DNA from: Nitrospirillum viridazoti
Lineage (GTDB): Bacteria > Pseudomonadota > Alphaproteobacteria > Azospirillales > Azospirillaceae
Strand: one strand, 5' to 3'
Assembly: GCF_007827975.1 (NCBI RefSeq)
Contig: NZ_VITT01000002.1
DNA length: 64,000 bases
The notes under the pieces are model-generated. The model was given only the letters and a program-made list of their open reading frames with translations, was not told where the DNA came from and ran no database searches. The position numbers and the translations under genes are program-made. Shown here in pieces: positions 50,786-59,805 of the stretch (position 1 is its first letter; every line of letters begins with the position of its first letter).

Positions 50786-53665
50786 GTGGTGGTCAGCGAC
50801 AGGGGCATCAGCCGGCGGGAGATGCTGAAGGCGGGCGGCGGCGTGGCCGTGACGGCGGCCGGGTACGGCCCCCTCTCCACTGCGCGGGCCTTCGCGGCGA
50901 CCGCCGGGGCGGCACAGCCTGCCGCCTCTTCCCGCGAGGTGCTGGCGCTAGACCAGGGATGGCGCTTCTTCGAGGGCGACATCCCGTTCCCCGAAATCCT
51001 CAGCCAGGACGATTCCTACGATAACGCCAAGGCCGGCAAGGCCTGGGGGGCAGCTGCCCCCAGCTTCGATGATTCCGACTGGGCCGACGTGCGTCTGCCC
51101 CATGATTTCGTCAGTTTCCAGCCCATCGAGGCTGACGCGAACCGGGCCCAGGGCTACCGCCGGCGGGGCGTCGCCTGGTACCGCACCGCCCTGCGCTTCG
51201 ATCCGGCCGACCAGGGCCGTCATATCGAGCTGCAGATCGACGGCATCGCCACCCACGCCACCCTCTGGTTCAACGGCACGGTCGTGGACCGGAACTGGAG
51301 CGGCTACAACGGCATCACCATCGACCTGACGCCCTTCGCCACCTTCGGCGACGACCTGAACATCCTGGCCATCCGCGTGGACGCCCATGCCATGGAAGGC
51401 TGGTGGTACGAGGGCGGCGGACTGTACCGCCCCGTTCGCATCGTGAAGCGCGATCCCGTCCACATTATTACCGATGGCGTCTACGCCCACCCCGTGCCGC
51501 AAGCCGACGGCTGGGTGCTGCCGGTGGAGGTCACCACCTACAACAGTGGCAAGACCGCCGCCGGCATGATGGTGGTCAGCACGCTGGAGGACGCCGAAGG
51601 CCGGGTGGTGGCCAGCGGCCAGGCGCCGGTGTCCGTCCCCGCCCTGGAGCAGGGGGTGGCCAGGCTGGACCTGGCCGTTGCCAGCCCCCGGCTATGGAGT
51701 GTGGAGGCACCCAGCCTTTATCGCGTCCAGACACGATTGATGGCGGGGGACCGGTGCGTGGACGCGGTCACCACCACCTGCGGCTTTCGCGCTACCCAGT
51801 TTGACAAGGACAAGGGCTTCTTCCTCAACGGCCGGCCGCTCAAGATCAAAGGCGTGTGCGTGCACCAGGACCATGCCGGCGTCGGCACCGCCATCCCCGA
51901 CGCGCTGTGGGACTACCGCATCCGACGGCTGAAGGAACTGGGCTGCAACGCCATCCGCTGCACCCACAACGCGCCCTCCGCCGTGGTGCTGGATTTGTGC
52001 GACCGCCACGGCCTGCTGGTGATGGACGAGAACCGGCAGTTCAACCCATCGCCCGACACGTTGGCCCAGCTGGAATGGATGGTGCGGCGCGACCGCAACC
52101 ATCCCTCCGTCATCCTCTGGTCGGTGTTCAACGAGGAACCGATGCAGGGCTCGGCGGCCGGTTATGAGATGGTACGGCGCATGGCCCACGCGGTGAAGGC
52201 GCTGGACACCACCCGCCCGGTGACGGCGGCCATGAACGGCGGCCTGTTCACCCCGGTGAACGTGGCACAGGCGGTGGATGTGGTCGGCTTCAACTACCAG
52301 CAGGACAAGTACGACGCCTTCCACGCCGCCCATCCAAACGTGCCGCTGATCTCGTCGGAGGACACCAGCGCCTTCAGCACCCGGGGCGCCTATGTGACGG
52401 ACAAGGACAGCCGCACCATCGCCGGCTATGACGACCCGGTGAAGGACTGGAACACCCACCGCGCCGCCTGGAAGGCGATCGCGACGCGCGACTTCATCGC
52501 CGGCGGCTTCGTCTGGACGGGCTTCGACTATCACGGCGAGCCGTCGCCCTGGGGTTGGCCGTCCAATTCCTCCTTCTACGGCATCATGGATTTGTGCGGC
52601 TTCGCCAAGGCCGCCTTCCACATCCACCAGGCCCAATGGGTGACGGACCGGCCCGTGCTGGCCCTGGTGCCACACTGGAACTGGGCGGGGCGGGAGGGCC
52701 AGCCCATCAAGGTCATGGCCTGCGCCAACATGGAGGAGGTGGAGCTGTTCCTGAACGGCCGCTCCCAGGGCCGGCAGGCGGTCGACCCCTATGAGATGAA
52801 CCATTGGATGGTGCCCTATGCTCCGGGTCGCCTGGAGGCGGTGGGCTATACAGGGGGCAAGGTCACCGCCCGCGCCCAGGTGGAGACGGCGGGCCCCGCT
52901 GTGGCCCTGAGACTGACGCCTGACCGCGACCGCCTGCGCGGCGATGGGCTGGACGCCACGCCCATCATGGTGGGGGCGATCGACGCCCAGGGCAGGCCGG
53001 TGCCCCTGGCCCAGGACATGGTCACCTTCACCATCGAGGGCGGCGACATCATCGGCCTGGGCAATGGCGATCCCAACAGCGCCGCCCCCGAGAAGGGCAC
53101 CCGCCGCGCCCTGTTCAACGGCCTGGCCCAGGTCATCGTGCAGACGCGGGCGGGTAGCCGTGGGGCCCTCACGCTGACGGCCACGGCGCCCGGCCTGAAA
53201 CCCGCCCGTGCCCGCGTGGCGATCGAGAGGGCGGCGGCCCCGGCGGAGCAGGCGACTGCCCCCTCAGACCTGGTTCTGGACACCTGGTATGCGGCACCGC
53301 TGGTTGCCACGGCGGCGGAGGCCTTGGCCTACCGGAATGCCGACATGACGGCGTGGGACGACTTCGGCACACGCTGGGCGCATGACCCGCAGACGGCGGA
53401 CGGTTACACCCTCTGCTCCGTCCGCTTCACCCCGCAGGCCAAGGTGGGGCGCCAGGGCGGCCGCCTGGCCTTCCTCAGCCTGGTCGGGGCCTGCGACGTC
53501 TATGAGGGTGGCCGCCTGTTGGGCCGCAAGACGGAGGCGGCGCCGGGGCCGCTGACGGTGGCGCTGGCCCCCGGGGCGGGCGTGCGGCGTCTGGACGTGC
53601 TGTTCCGCACCCCGGCCGGGGCCGAGTTCGGCTTCAGCCGCAATGTCGCGGTGCGTCAGGCCTGA
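50786..53665 (+). CDS. Tat-exported glycoside hydrolase family 2 protein (beta-galactosidase-like)
   Basis: Secreted or periplasmic exo-glycosidase of 959 residues. GTG 50786 is chosen because GGGGGAGG ends 5 bases upstream (GTG 50789 is equally possible). A Tat signal (ISRREMLKAGGGVAVTAAG) is followed by a GH2 sugar-binding domain (WADVRLPHDFVSF, RGVAWYRTALRF, WYEGGGLYRPVRI), an Ig-like domain and a TIM barrel. The barrel has FFLNGRPLKIKGVCVHQDHAGVG, the acid/base motif WSVFNEEP (Glu near 450) and the putative nucleophile LISSEDTSAF (about 523). C-terminal DUF4982-like and big-Ig domains follow, then a small beta domain. Motifs are intact, unlike the giant protein's GH2. Substrate (galactoside, glucuronide or other) not determinable. 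Confidence 0.92.
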   Translation: MVVSDRGISRREMLKAGGGVAVTAAGYGPLSTARAFAATAGAAQPAASSREVLALDQGWRFFEGDIPFPEILSQDDSYDNAKAGKAWGAAAPSFDDSDWADVRLPHDFVSFQPIEADANRAQGYRRRGVAWYRTALRFDPADQGRHIELQIDGIATHATLWFNGTVVDRNWSGYNGITIDLTPFATFGDDLNILAIRVDAHAMEGWWYEGGGLYRPVRIVKRDPVHIITDGVYAHPVPQADGWVLPVEVTTYNSGKTAAGMMVVSTLEDAEGRVVASGQAPVSVPALEQGVARLDLAVASPRLWSVEAPSLYRVQTRLMAGDRCVDAVTTTCGFRATQFDKDKGFFLNGRPLKIKGVCVHQDHAGVGTAIPDALWDYRIRRLKELGCNAIRCTHNAPSAVVLDLCDRHGLLVMDENRQFNPSPDTLAQLEWMVRRDRNHPSVILWSVFNEEPMQGSAAGYEMVRRMAHAVKALDTTRPVTAAMNGGLFTPVNVAQAVDVVGFNYQQDKYDAFHAAHPNVPLISSEDTSAFSTRGAYVTDKDSRTIAGYDDPVKDWNTHRAAWKAIATRDFIAGGFVWTGFDYHGEPSPWGWPSNSSFYGIMDLCGFAKAAFHIHQAQWVTDRPVLALVPHWNWAGREGQPIKVMACANMEEVELFLNGRSQGRQAVDPYEMNHWMVPYAPGRLEAVGYTGGKVTARAQVETAGPAVALRLTPDRDRLRGDGLDATPIMVGAIDAQGRPVPLAQDMVTFTIEGGDIIGLGNGDPNSAAPEKGTRRALFNGLAQVIVQTRAGSRGALTLTATAPGLKPARARVAIERAAAPAEQATAPSDLVLDTWYAAPLVATAAEALAYRNADMTAWDDFGTRWAHDPQTADGYTLCSVRFTPQAKVGRQGGRLAFLSLVGACDVYEGGRLLGRKTEAAPGPLTVALAPGAGVRRLDVLFRTPAGAEFGFSRNVAVRQA

Positions 53666-54909
53666 CCGCTGGCCGGGGCGCCGCGCTGGGTACCCCGCTG
53701 GGTCCGTTGCGCGGCGGTCTTCTGCAGGACGTCGTGCTTGGGCAGCAGCCGGTGCAGGAAGGGCAGGGTGGCGGCCCCGACGGTCATGGCATCGGGGGCC
53801 ACCACGATGCGAACCTGGCCCGGCAGGCGGGTCATTCCGTCCAGGCGCCGGTTCAAGGTGCGGGCCAACTGCTCCAGCAAGGGGCCCGGCAGCCGGCCGC
53901 TGAGATGGATGGCGGGCGGGTTCACCAGGCAGGTGATGGTCACGATGGGCCCCTCTAGCAGGCGGGCGCAGGTGTCGACCCAATCCGCGGCCAGGGCGTT
54001 GCCCTGTTCCGACAGGGTCGACAGTCCGTCCAGGATGTCGGCGGCCGGCTCCTGGGCCAGCCCCTGAGCTGCCATGTGCCGGTGCAGGCCGGGCAGGGAG
54101 ACGATGCTGCCCATGCCTTGGGGGCCCATGTCCCGGGCGAACGACGGCCCGCCATGGGGAATCAGCAGATTGATGTCGTTGCCATGCCCACCGGCCCCGG
54201 TGAAGGGGCGGCCCTGCAGGACCAGGCTGCCGCTCAATTCCCGCCCGATCAGGATCTGGAAAAAGCTGGGTTGACGCAGGCCGGGCCCGAAGTGCAGGTC
54301 ACCCGCGGCGGCGGCGGCCGTCATGGTTTCGGCATGGACGGGATAAGGCAACCGCGCGGCCAGCCGATGTGCCACCTCCGCCGCCAGGGCTTGGCCGGGC
54401 TCCGATGCGTAGGCCAAACCCAGCCCCATCGGCACCATGCCACCGGCATCCGCCGGGCCGCACAGATCCCGGATACCGCTTTGGATGGCGTCCGCCCAGG
54501 CGGCCGGCGCCTTGCGCGGGATAAGCTGGCTCAGGCGGTCCACGATCCGGCCGCCCAGATTCATCAGCGTCAGGGTCAGCCGGTCACCCTCCATATCCGC
54601 GCCCAGGGCCAGCGCCCCGGCGGGGTTGATGGACAGCAGCCGCCCCGGCCGGCCCCGGGCGGGAGCCGGCGGGTCCCGTTCCACCAACAGGTCATCCCGC
54701 ACCAGCCGCCGGCAGATATAAGCCACCGTGGGCCCCGTCAACCCGGTGATGGCCACCACCTCCGGCCGGGACAGCGACCCGGCGGCGCGGATGGATTGCA
54801 GGATGATGCGCTGGTTGTGGTCCCGCGCCTGGGCGCCCGTCGTTCCCGACAAGCCTTCGCCCGCGGATACCCGGCGGGCGGGGTGCGGGGGTGCCGGCGA
54901 TGGGCTCAT
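53656..54909 (-). CDS. ROK-family transcriptional regulator
   Basis: A 417-residue regulator. The winged helix (DHNQRIILQSIRAAGSLSRPEVVAITGLTGPTVAYICRRL) is followed by a ROK domain (ALALGADMEGDRLTLTLMNLGGRIVDRL, FFQILIGRELSGSLVLQGRPFTGAGGHGNDINLL). Typical ROK zinc ligands are missing. It is downstream of the GH4 gene on the same strand (43 bases) and its 3' end overlaps the GH2 gene end convergently by 10 bases, so strong expression of one could antagonise the other. Likely controls the GH4/PfkB/APC/iolG operon or the GH2 unit. Confidence 0.88.
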   Translation of the reverse strand: MSPSPAPPHPARRVSAGEGLSGTTGAQARDHNQRIILQSIRAAGSLSRPEVVAITGLTGPTVAYICRRLVRDDLLVERDPPAPARGRPGRLLSINPAGALALGADMEGDRLTLTLMNLGGRIVDRLSQLIPRKAPAAWADAIQSGIRDLCGPADAGGMVPMGLGLAYASEPGQALAAEVAHRLAARLPYPVHAETMTAAAAAGDLHFGPGLRQPSFFQILIGRELSGSLVLQGRPFTGAGGHGNDINLLIPHGGPSFARDMGPQGMGSIVSLPGLHRHMAAQGLAQEPAADILDGLSTLSEQGNALAADWVDTCARLLEGPIVTITCLVNPPAIHLSGRLPGPLLEQLARTLNRRLDGMTRLPGQVRIVVAPDAMTVGAATLPFLHRLLPKHDVLQKTAAQRTQRGTQRGAPASGQA

Positions 54910-54952
54910 GGGCTATCCTCTCCCTCGCGAGGCCCGCGTCAACAGTCGGGGA

Positions 54953-56329
54953 TCAGCAGTGGATGCAGCGGTCCAGCAGATCGTGCAGCAGGGGGTCCGA
55001 CGGCTCCCACTCTCCAATGGCGGGATGGATCAGGAAGGCCATGCGCGCCGTCAGCCGGTCGGTGTTCATGGCGGATCGGATGGCCGCCCGCTCGTAGGAC
55101 TTGACCGACTGCACCAGGCCGTGGACTTCGTCGGGCAGGGGTTCCAGCGGTTCCGGAATGATGCTGTCGCGGCTGATCTGGCAGGGAGTTTCGACGATGT
55201 CGTCGTCCGGCAGGTTGGGCACGGCGCCGTCGTTGCGGGTGTTGACGATGATGCGCGCGGGCTTGTCGCCGCACAGCGCCGTCATGACGTCCAGGGCGAT
55301 GCGGTGATAGCCGCTGGCCACGCGGAAGGGATCCTCGTCGAAGGGCGCATCCTTGTCGAAGGCGGAGCCGGCCGAGGCCTCCAGCTTCATGTAGGAGCCG
55401 GAGCGGCGGTTGAGATAGGCGGCGTAGGCGGCGACCGCCCCCTCGCCGTCGTCGGCCCCCAGCCGGTCCTTCAGGGTGGCGAACAGCTCGTGGTTCAGCT
55501 GCTCCACCTCCGTGCCCCGGCTGCTGCCCTGGCGCTTCTGGTTCTCCAGCGCGCGGCGGCGGCTGTAATAGAAGAACAGGTACTCCGTGGGGATCAGCCG
55601 CAGGGTGCGGATCATGGCGAAGTCGAACAGCGGGGCGGTGTAGAGCTGCGACAGGATGCGGTCGTCCTCCAGCACACGGTCGGTCACGTCCTCGCCGCGC
55701 AGGCGGATGCGGCGCACCCAGCCCAGATGGTTCAGGCCGACATAGTCGCACACCACCTCGTCATGCCGGGCGCCCAGCGCCAGGGTGATGCGGTGCAGCA
55801 GCTCGGTGGGGGTGTCGCAGATGCCCACCACCCGCGCCTTGGTGTGGGTGCTGATGGCCTGGGTGATCAGTCCGGCGGGATTGGTGAAGTTGACGATCCA
55901 GGCGCCGGGCGCCAGCCGCTCTACCACCCGCGCGTGGTCCAGGGCCACGGGCACGGTGCGCAGGGCCATGGCGGCGCCGGCCGGGCCGGTGGTCTCCTGC
56001 CCCGGATAGCCGTGCTTGATGGCCGCCAGCTCATCGGCCGCGCGGGAGGCGATGCCGCCGACGCGCACGCTGTTCAGGACGAAGTCGGCGCCCTCCACCG
56101 CGTCCTCGACAGAGGCGGTTTCCCGGATGATCAGGCTGCCGCCCTCCTTGGCGACGACGGCGCGGCCCAGGGCGGCGATGACCTTCAGACGCTCCTGGTC
56201 CGGGTCGTACAGCACCATCTCGCGGGCGCCCAGGGCCTCCGCCGCCTCGTTGATGCCGAAGATGACCAGCGGCGTGCGCACGCCGCCGCCGCCGATCATC
56301 GCGATCTTACGATCGGTAGGATTGCTCAT
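54953..56329 (-). CDS. Glycoside hydrolase family 4 protein (6-phospho-glycosidase-like)
   Basis: NAD- and metal-dependent cytoplasmic glycosidase using the GH4 oxidation-elimination route; 458 residues from ATG 56329 (GGAGC upstream). Visible are the Rossmann start KIAMIGGGGVRTPLVIFGI, LYDPDQERLKVI, INFTNPAG-like VNFTNPAGLITQA, the metal-ligand motif GICDTPTEL, GLNHLGWVR and TEYLFFYYSRRR. The overall pattern fits 6-phospho-beta-glucosidases. However, CDxP after the glycine resembles the motif described for 6-phospho-alpha-glucosidases (CDMP) more than CNxP, so the anomer is open. It overlaps the PfkB kinase gene by 23 bases; kinase plus GH4 suggests a phosphorylated glycoside intermediate. 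Confidence 0.9.
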   Translation of the reverse strand: MSNPTDRKIAMIGGGGVRTPLVIFGINEAAEALGAREMVLYDPDQERLKVIAALGRAVVAKEGGSLIIRETASVEDAVEGADFVLNSVRVGGIASRAADELAAIKHGYPGQETTGPAGAAMALRTVPVALDHARVVERLAPGAWIVNFTNPAGLITQAISTHTKARVVGICDTPTELLHRITLALGARHDEVVCDYVGLNHLGWVRRIRLRGEDVTDRVLEDDRILSQLYTAPLFDFAMIRTLRLIPTEYLFFYYSRRRALENQKRQGSSRGTEVEQLNHELFATLKDRLGADDGEGAVAAYAAYLNRRSGSYMKLEASAGSAFDKDAPFDEDPFRVASGYHRIALDVMTALCGDKPARIIVNTRNDGAVPNLPDDDIVETPCQISRDSIIPEPLEPLPDEVHGLVQSVKSYERAAIRSAMNTDRLTARMAFLIHPAIGEWEPSDPLLHDLLDRCIHC

Positions 56330-57245
56330 AAGTGCTCCATAGTTCCGTTCGGTCGGGGATACCCCCCAAGGCGCCCGCCACCCGGGTGGACAGGGCGCCG
56401 CATATGCAGGCGCGGCGCAGGCGTTCCAGCACCGGCGCACCGTCCAGCAGCGCGTCGATGTAGCCCGCGTCGAAGGCGTCGCCGGCGCCGGTGGTATCGA
56501 TGGCGTGCACTGGGGGTGGGGCCGCGCCAAGGGTCGTGTCGCCGTCCAGGCCCAGGGCGCCGCGCCGCCCCAGCTTCAGGACGGGATTGGGCAGGGCCAG
56601 GCGGCGGGCCAGGGACAGATAGTCCTCCGCCACGTCGCTGCCGCAGAACAGCGCCGCCTCCTTCTCATTGGGCAACAGATGGTCCACGGCGCGGCAGGTG
56701 GCGTGGTTGGCCGGATCGGGCAGCCACCCGGGCTGGAAACCCACGTCCAGCGAGGTGGTGCAGCCGGCGGCCCGCAGGGCGGGCAGCAGGGCGTCGGCCA
56801 CCGCACGATCCAGCGGCAGGGCGAAATGCACGTGGCGGGCGCGGGCCAGGCCGGCCACCGTCGCCGGGTCGGACAGCAGGGCCGGCAGGGCGCGGTTGAC
56901 GCCGATATGGGTGAAGAACGAGCGGTCCTCGCGGGTGGAGACGCTGATGCTGATCCCGGTGGCGCCGTCACCGACGCGCAGGCCGCCGGTGTCCAGGGCA
57001 TAAGGGGCGAGCCGCTGGCGGAACCAGGCGGCGTCGGCCTCGCCCACGATGCCCACCAACTGAACCGCGCGGCCCAGGCGGGCCAGGCCACAGGCGGTGT
57101 TGGCGGCCCCGCCGCCCACCTCGCGGGTGTAGGCGTCGGTCACCACCTCCTCCCCCGGCTGGGGCCAGGTGGTGAAGCCGCTCAGCACATGGTCGATGTA
57201 CAGTTCGCCGACCACGGCCACGTCATGGGTCTTGGTCACGGTCAT
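56307..57245 (-). CDS. PfkB-family carbohydrate kinase
   Basis: Ribokinase-fold sugar kinase of 312 residues. N-terminal VVGELYIDHVLSGFTTWPQPGEEV and substrate loop EVGGGAANTACGLARLG are followed by NEKEAALFCG and the catalytic anion hole DTTGAGDAFDAGYIDALL (signature 2, Asp base). The ATG at 57245 overlaps the APC permease stop (ATGA) and its 3' end overlaps GH4, so the genes are tightly coupled. It could phosphorylate an imported glycoside or the sugar released from it; substrate unknown. Confidence 0.9.
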   Translation of the reverse strand: MTVTKTHDVAVVGELYIDHVLSGFTTWPQPGEEVVTDAYTREVGGGAANTACGLARLGRAVQLVGIVGEADAAWFRQRLAPYALDTGGLRVGDGATGISISVSTREDRSFFTHIGVNRALPALLSDPATVAGLARARHVHFALPLDRAVADALLPALRAAGCTTSLDVGFQPGWLPDPANHATCRAVDHLLPNEKEAALFCGSDVAEDYLSLARRLALPNPVLKLGRRGALGLDGDTTLGAAPPPVHAIDTTGAGDAFDAGYIDALLDGAPVLERLRRACICGALSTRVAGALGGIPDRTELWSTYEQSYRS

Positions 57246-58624
57246 GGCGCCCGCCAGGCCGGCACCCGGAAGGGCCAGGCCCCCTCGCGCCGGGATTGCG
57301 CCAAATAGATCGCGACACCCAGCGCCAGCATGCCGATACCGATGGCGATATGCCGGGGCTGGCTGGTGGCGACGATATACAGCCAGCCGGCGATGGTGAT
57401 GATGACGGGCAGGGGGTACAGCGGCATGCGGAACTGCCCCGGGGCCGCTGCCCCTTGCCGGCGCAGCATGACCACGGCCACGCACTGGGCGGTGAACTGG
57501 AACAGGGTCTGGATGACGATCAACACGGCGATCAGGTCGGCCAGGGAGAAGAAGCAGGCGATGGCCGAGGCCACGCCCATGAACAGCAGCGACACGGTGG
57601 GGAAGCGGCCCTTGGGGTGCAGACGGGCGAAGGGCTTGAAGAAGCGCCCGTCCACCGCCGCCGTATAGGGCACGCGGGAAAAGCCCAGCAGCACCACCAG
57701 CGCCGATCCCCAGCTGGCGATCAGGATGAGGACGGAGACGACCACCCCGCCCCAGCGGCCATAGATCACCTGCATGAAATCCGCCACCACGGCGCCGGAC
57801 TTCTGCGCCGTCTGCCAGGGCAGGGTGCCCAGGATGGACAGGTTCAGGCCCAGGTACAGCACGGCGACGATGGCGATGGACAGCAGCACGGCGCGGGGGA
57901 TGGTGCGGCCGGGGTTCTTGATCTCCTCGCCGATCATGCAGACGTTGTTGTACCCGCCGTAATCATAGACGGCGATCAGCGTCGCGGAGCCCATGCCCAT
58001 CCAGAAGACGCCCGTGGGCTTGAACGCGCCCTCGGGGAAGTCGAAGGCCAGCCTGGCGTCGAAATGCAGGGCCCCGCTGAACACGATCCACAGGCAGGCG
58101 GCCACCACCACCACCGTGATGGCGATGGACAGGCGCTGGATGGAACGGATGTCGCGGTACAGCAGGGCGGTGTTCACCAGGCAGACGGCCGCTGCGATGG
58201 CCATCATGTGCCAGGGCTTCATGTCCGGGGCCAGGAAGCTGGCGTACTGCGCCAGACCCACAGTTCCCGAGGCGATGGACAGCGGACCGATCAGCAGCGA
58301 CTGCCACAGATAGAGGAAGCTGAACAGACGGCCCAGGCGGGCGGGTCCGAAGGCGTGCAGCAGGTAATGGTAGGGCCCGCCGGAGCGGGGGAAGGCGGAC
58401 CCCAGCTCCGCCCACACCAGGCCGTCATAGGCGCACAGCACGGCGCCCACCAGCCAGCCCAGCATGGCCTGCGGCCCGCCCATGGCGGAAATGGCCAGGG
58501 GAATGGTGATGAAGGGGCCGATGCCCACCATGTTCAGGATGTTGGCGGCCAGGCCGCCGCCCAGCCCGATGCCGCGGACGGGCCTCAGGGCCGGTTGGGA
58601 AGCAGGCGCCGGGGCCGTCGTCAT
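57242..58624 (-). CDS. APC-superfamily permease
   Basis: Inner-membrane permease of 460 residues with about 12 helices. The N-terminal signature GGLAANILNMVGIGPFITIPLAI (G-I/V-G-P-F bend), LVWAELGSAFPRSGGPYHYLLHAFG and YDYGGYNNVCMIGEEIKNPGRTIPRAV are typical of amino-acid/polyamine/organocation carriers. APC members normally carry amino acids or amines; here the operon (iolG, PfkB, GH4) suggests an amino- or inositol-linked substrate (inference). Start and stop overlap neighbours by ATGA junctions. Confidence 0.9.
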   Translation of the reverse strand: MTTAPAPASQPALRPVRGIGLGGGLAANILNMVGIGPFITIPLAISAMGGPQAMLGWLVGAVLCAYDGLVWAELGSAFPRSGGPYHYLLHAFGPARLGRLFSFLYLWQSLLIGPLSIASGTVGLAQYASFLAPDMKPWHMMAIAAAVCLVNTALLYRDIRSIQRLSIAITVVVVAACLWIVFSGALHFDARLAFDFPEGAFKPTGVFWMGMGSATLIAVYDYGGYNNVCMIGEEIKNPGRTIPRAVLLSIAIVAVLYLGLNLSILGTLPWQTAQKSGAVVADFMQVIYGRWGGVVVSVLILIASWGSALVVLLGFSRVPYTAAVDGRFFKPFARLHPKGRFPTVSLLFMGVASAIACFFSLADLIAVLIVIQTLFQFTAQCVAVVMLRRQGAAAPGQFRMPLYPLPVIITIAGWLYIVATSQPRHIAIGIGMLALGVAIYLAQSRREGAWPFRVPAWRAP

Positions 58625-59616
58625 AGGCGCACGGCCTGGCCGGTGGCAACGGATCGGGCGGCGGCCTCTGCCAGGGCCAGGGCCGCCACGCCGTCGGCAT
58701 AACCCACGCTGGGTTGGGCCGCGCCGGCCAGGATCTCGGCGAAATGGGCCACCTCTTGCCGATAGGCCTCGGCATAGCGGTCCAGGAAGAAGTTCTGGAA
58801 GGCGTCGCTGGCAGCACCCGGGTTGCCGCCGGCCCCACCCCAGGTGGAAACGCTGCTTTCCAGGATGTTGTCGGCGCGCAGCAGGCCCTGCGAGCCGAAG
58901 GCCTCGATGCGCTGGTCGTAGCCATAGCCGGAGCGGCGGCTGTTGCTGATGACGCACAGCTTGCCCGTGGCGGTGCGCAGGAGAGTCTTGGCGGTGTCGA
59001 CGTCCCCGGCCTCGCCGATGGCCGGATCCACCAGGCAGCTGGCGGCTGCGTACACCTCCACCACCGGTTCGCCCAGCAGCCAGCGGGCCATGTCGAAGTC
59101 GTGGATGGCCATGTCCTTGAACAGCCCGCCGGACACCTTGATGTAGCTGACGGGCGGCGGGGCCGGGTCATGGCTGGTGATCTGCAGGGTTTCCAGCGTC
59201 CCCACGGCGCCGGCCTCGAGTCGGGCCTTCAGGGTGGCGAAGTGCGGGTCGAAGCGGCGGTTGAAACCCAGCATCAGGGGAACGTCGCCGCCCAGGATGG
59301 GGGCGGCGGCCTGGGCGCGGGCCAGATCCATGTCCAGCGGCTTCTCGCACAGCACGGCCTTGCCGGCGGTGATGGCGCGGGCGGCCTGGTCCAGGTGCAG
59401 GTCGGTGGAGCTGGCGATGATCACGCCGCGCACGCTCTCGTCCGCCAGGACCGTGTCCAGGTCGGTGACCGTGGCGCCGGTTTCGGCCGCCACGGCGTCA
59501 CTGGCCGCGGCGTTGGGATCGGTGACGTACTTCAGACGCAGGGCCGGGTGGGCCGCGACGTTGCGGGCGTGGATGCGGCCGATACGGCCGGCGCCCAGAA
59601 TGGTGATGTCGAACAT
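58621..59616 (-). CDS. iolG: Inositol 2-dehydrogenase (Gfo/Idh/MocA family)
   Basis: NAD-dependent oxidation of myo-inositol to scyllo-inosose, first step of inositol catabolism. The 331 residues have a Rossmann fold (ITILGAGRIGRIHARNVAAHP), VIIASSTDLHLDQA, the catalytic lysine motif CEKPLDMDL, GFNRRFDPHF, and GGLFKDMAIHDFDMARWLLGEP with the conserved D-x-x-x-H pair. These are IolG-typical, though relatives act on other polyols. AGGGAG lies 6 bases before the ATG. First gene of the minus-strand operon and divergent from the RpiR regulator. Confidence 0.9.
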   Translation of the reverse strand: MFDITILGAGRIGRIHARNVAAHPALRLKYVTDPNAAASDAVAAETGATVTDLDTVLADESVRGVIIASSTDLHLDQAARAITAGKAVLCEKPLDMDLARAQAAAPILGGDVPLMLGFNRRFDPHFATLKARLEAGAVGTLETLQITSHDPAPPPVSYIKVSGGLFKDMAIHDFDMARWLLGEPVVEVYAAASCLVDPAIGEAGDVDTAKTLLRTATGKLCVISNSRRSGYGYDQRIEAFGSQGLLRADNILESSVSTWGGAGGNPGAASDAFQNFFLDRYAEAYRQEVAHFAEILAGAAQPSVGYADGVAALALAEAAARSVATGQAVRL

Positions 59617-59704
59617 GCAGGCTCCCTGTCAAGGCCCGGCCGCCCGGCTGACCGGCCTTTTCGGCGCCGGCGGGGCGGTCATCAACACATTATGGAATGA
59701 AAAT

Positions 59705-59735
59705 ATCATACCATGGGGTATGATGGAATATCCAT
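59705..59735. promoter_or_regulatory. Two adjacent palindromes in the iolG-rpiR intergenic region
   Basis: ATCATACC-ATGG-GGTATGAT (59705-59724) is a perfect 8-bp inverted repeat. It is followed at once by ATGGA-ATA-TCCAT (59723-59735). A further TGGAAT half-site lies at 59694-59699. They sit between divergent iolG and rpiR and are likely operators for the RpiR-type protein. Confidence 0.6.
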
Positions 59736-59805
59736 AACGCCGGGCGGCGTTGCCTTCACCCGGTGAGCGTCTATTCTTGGGGTCACATAGGATTTTGGAG
59801 GGGCG

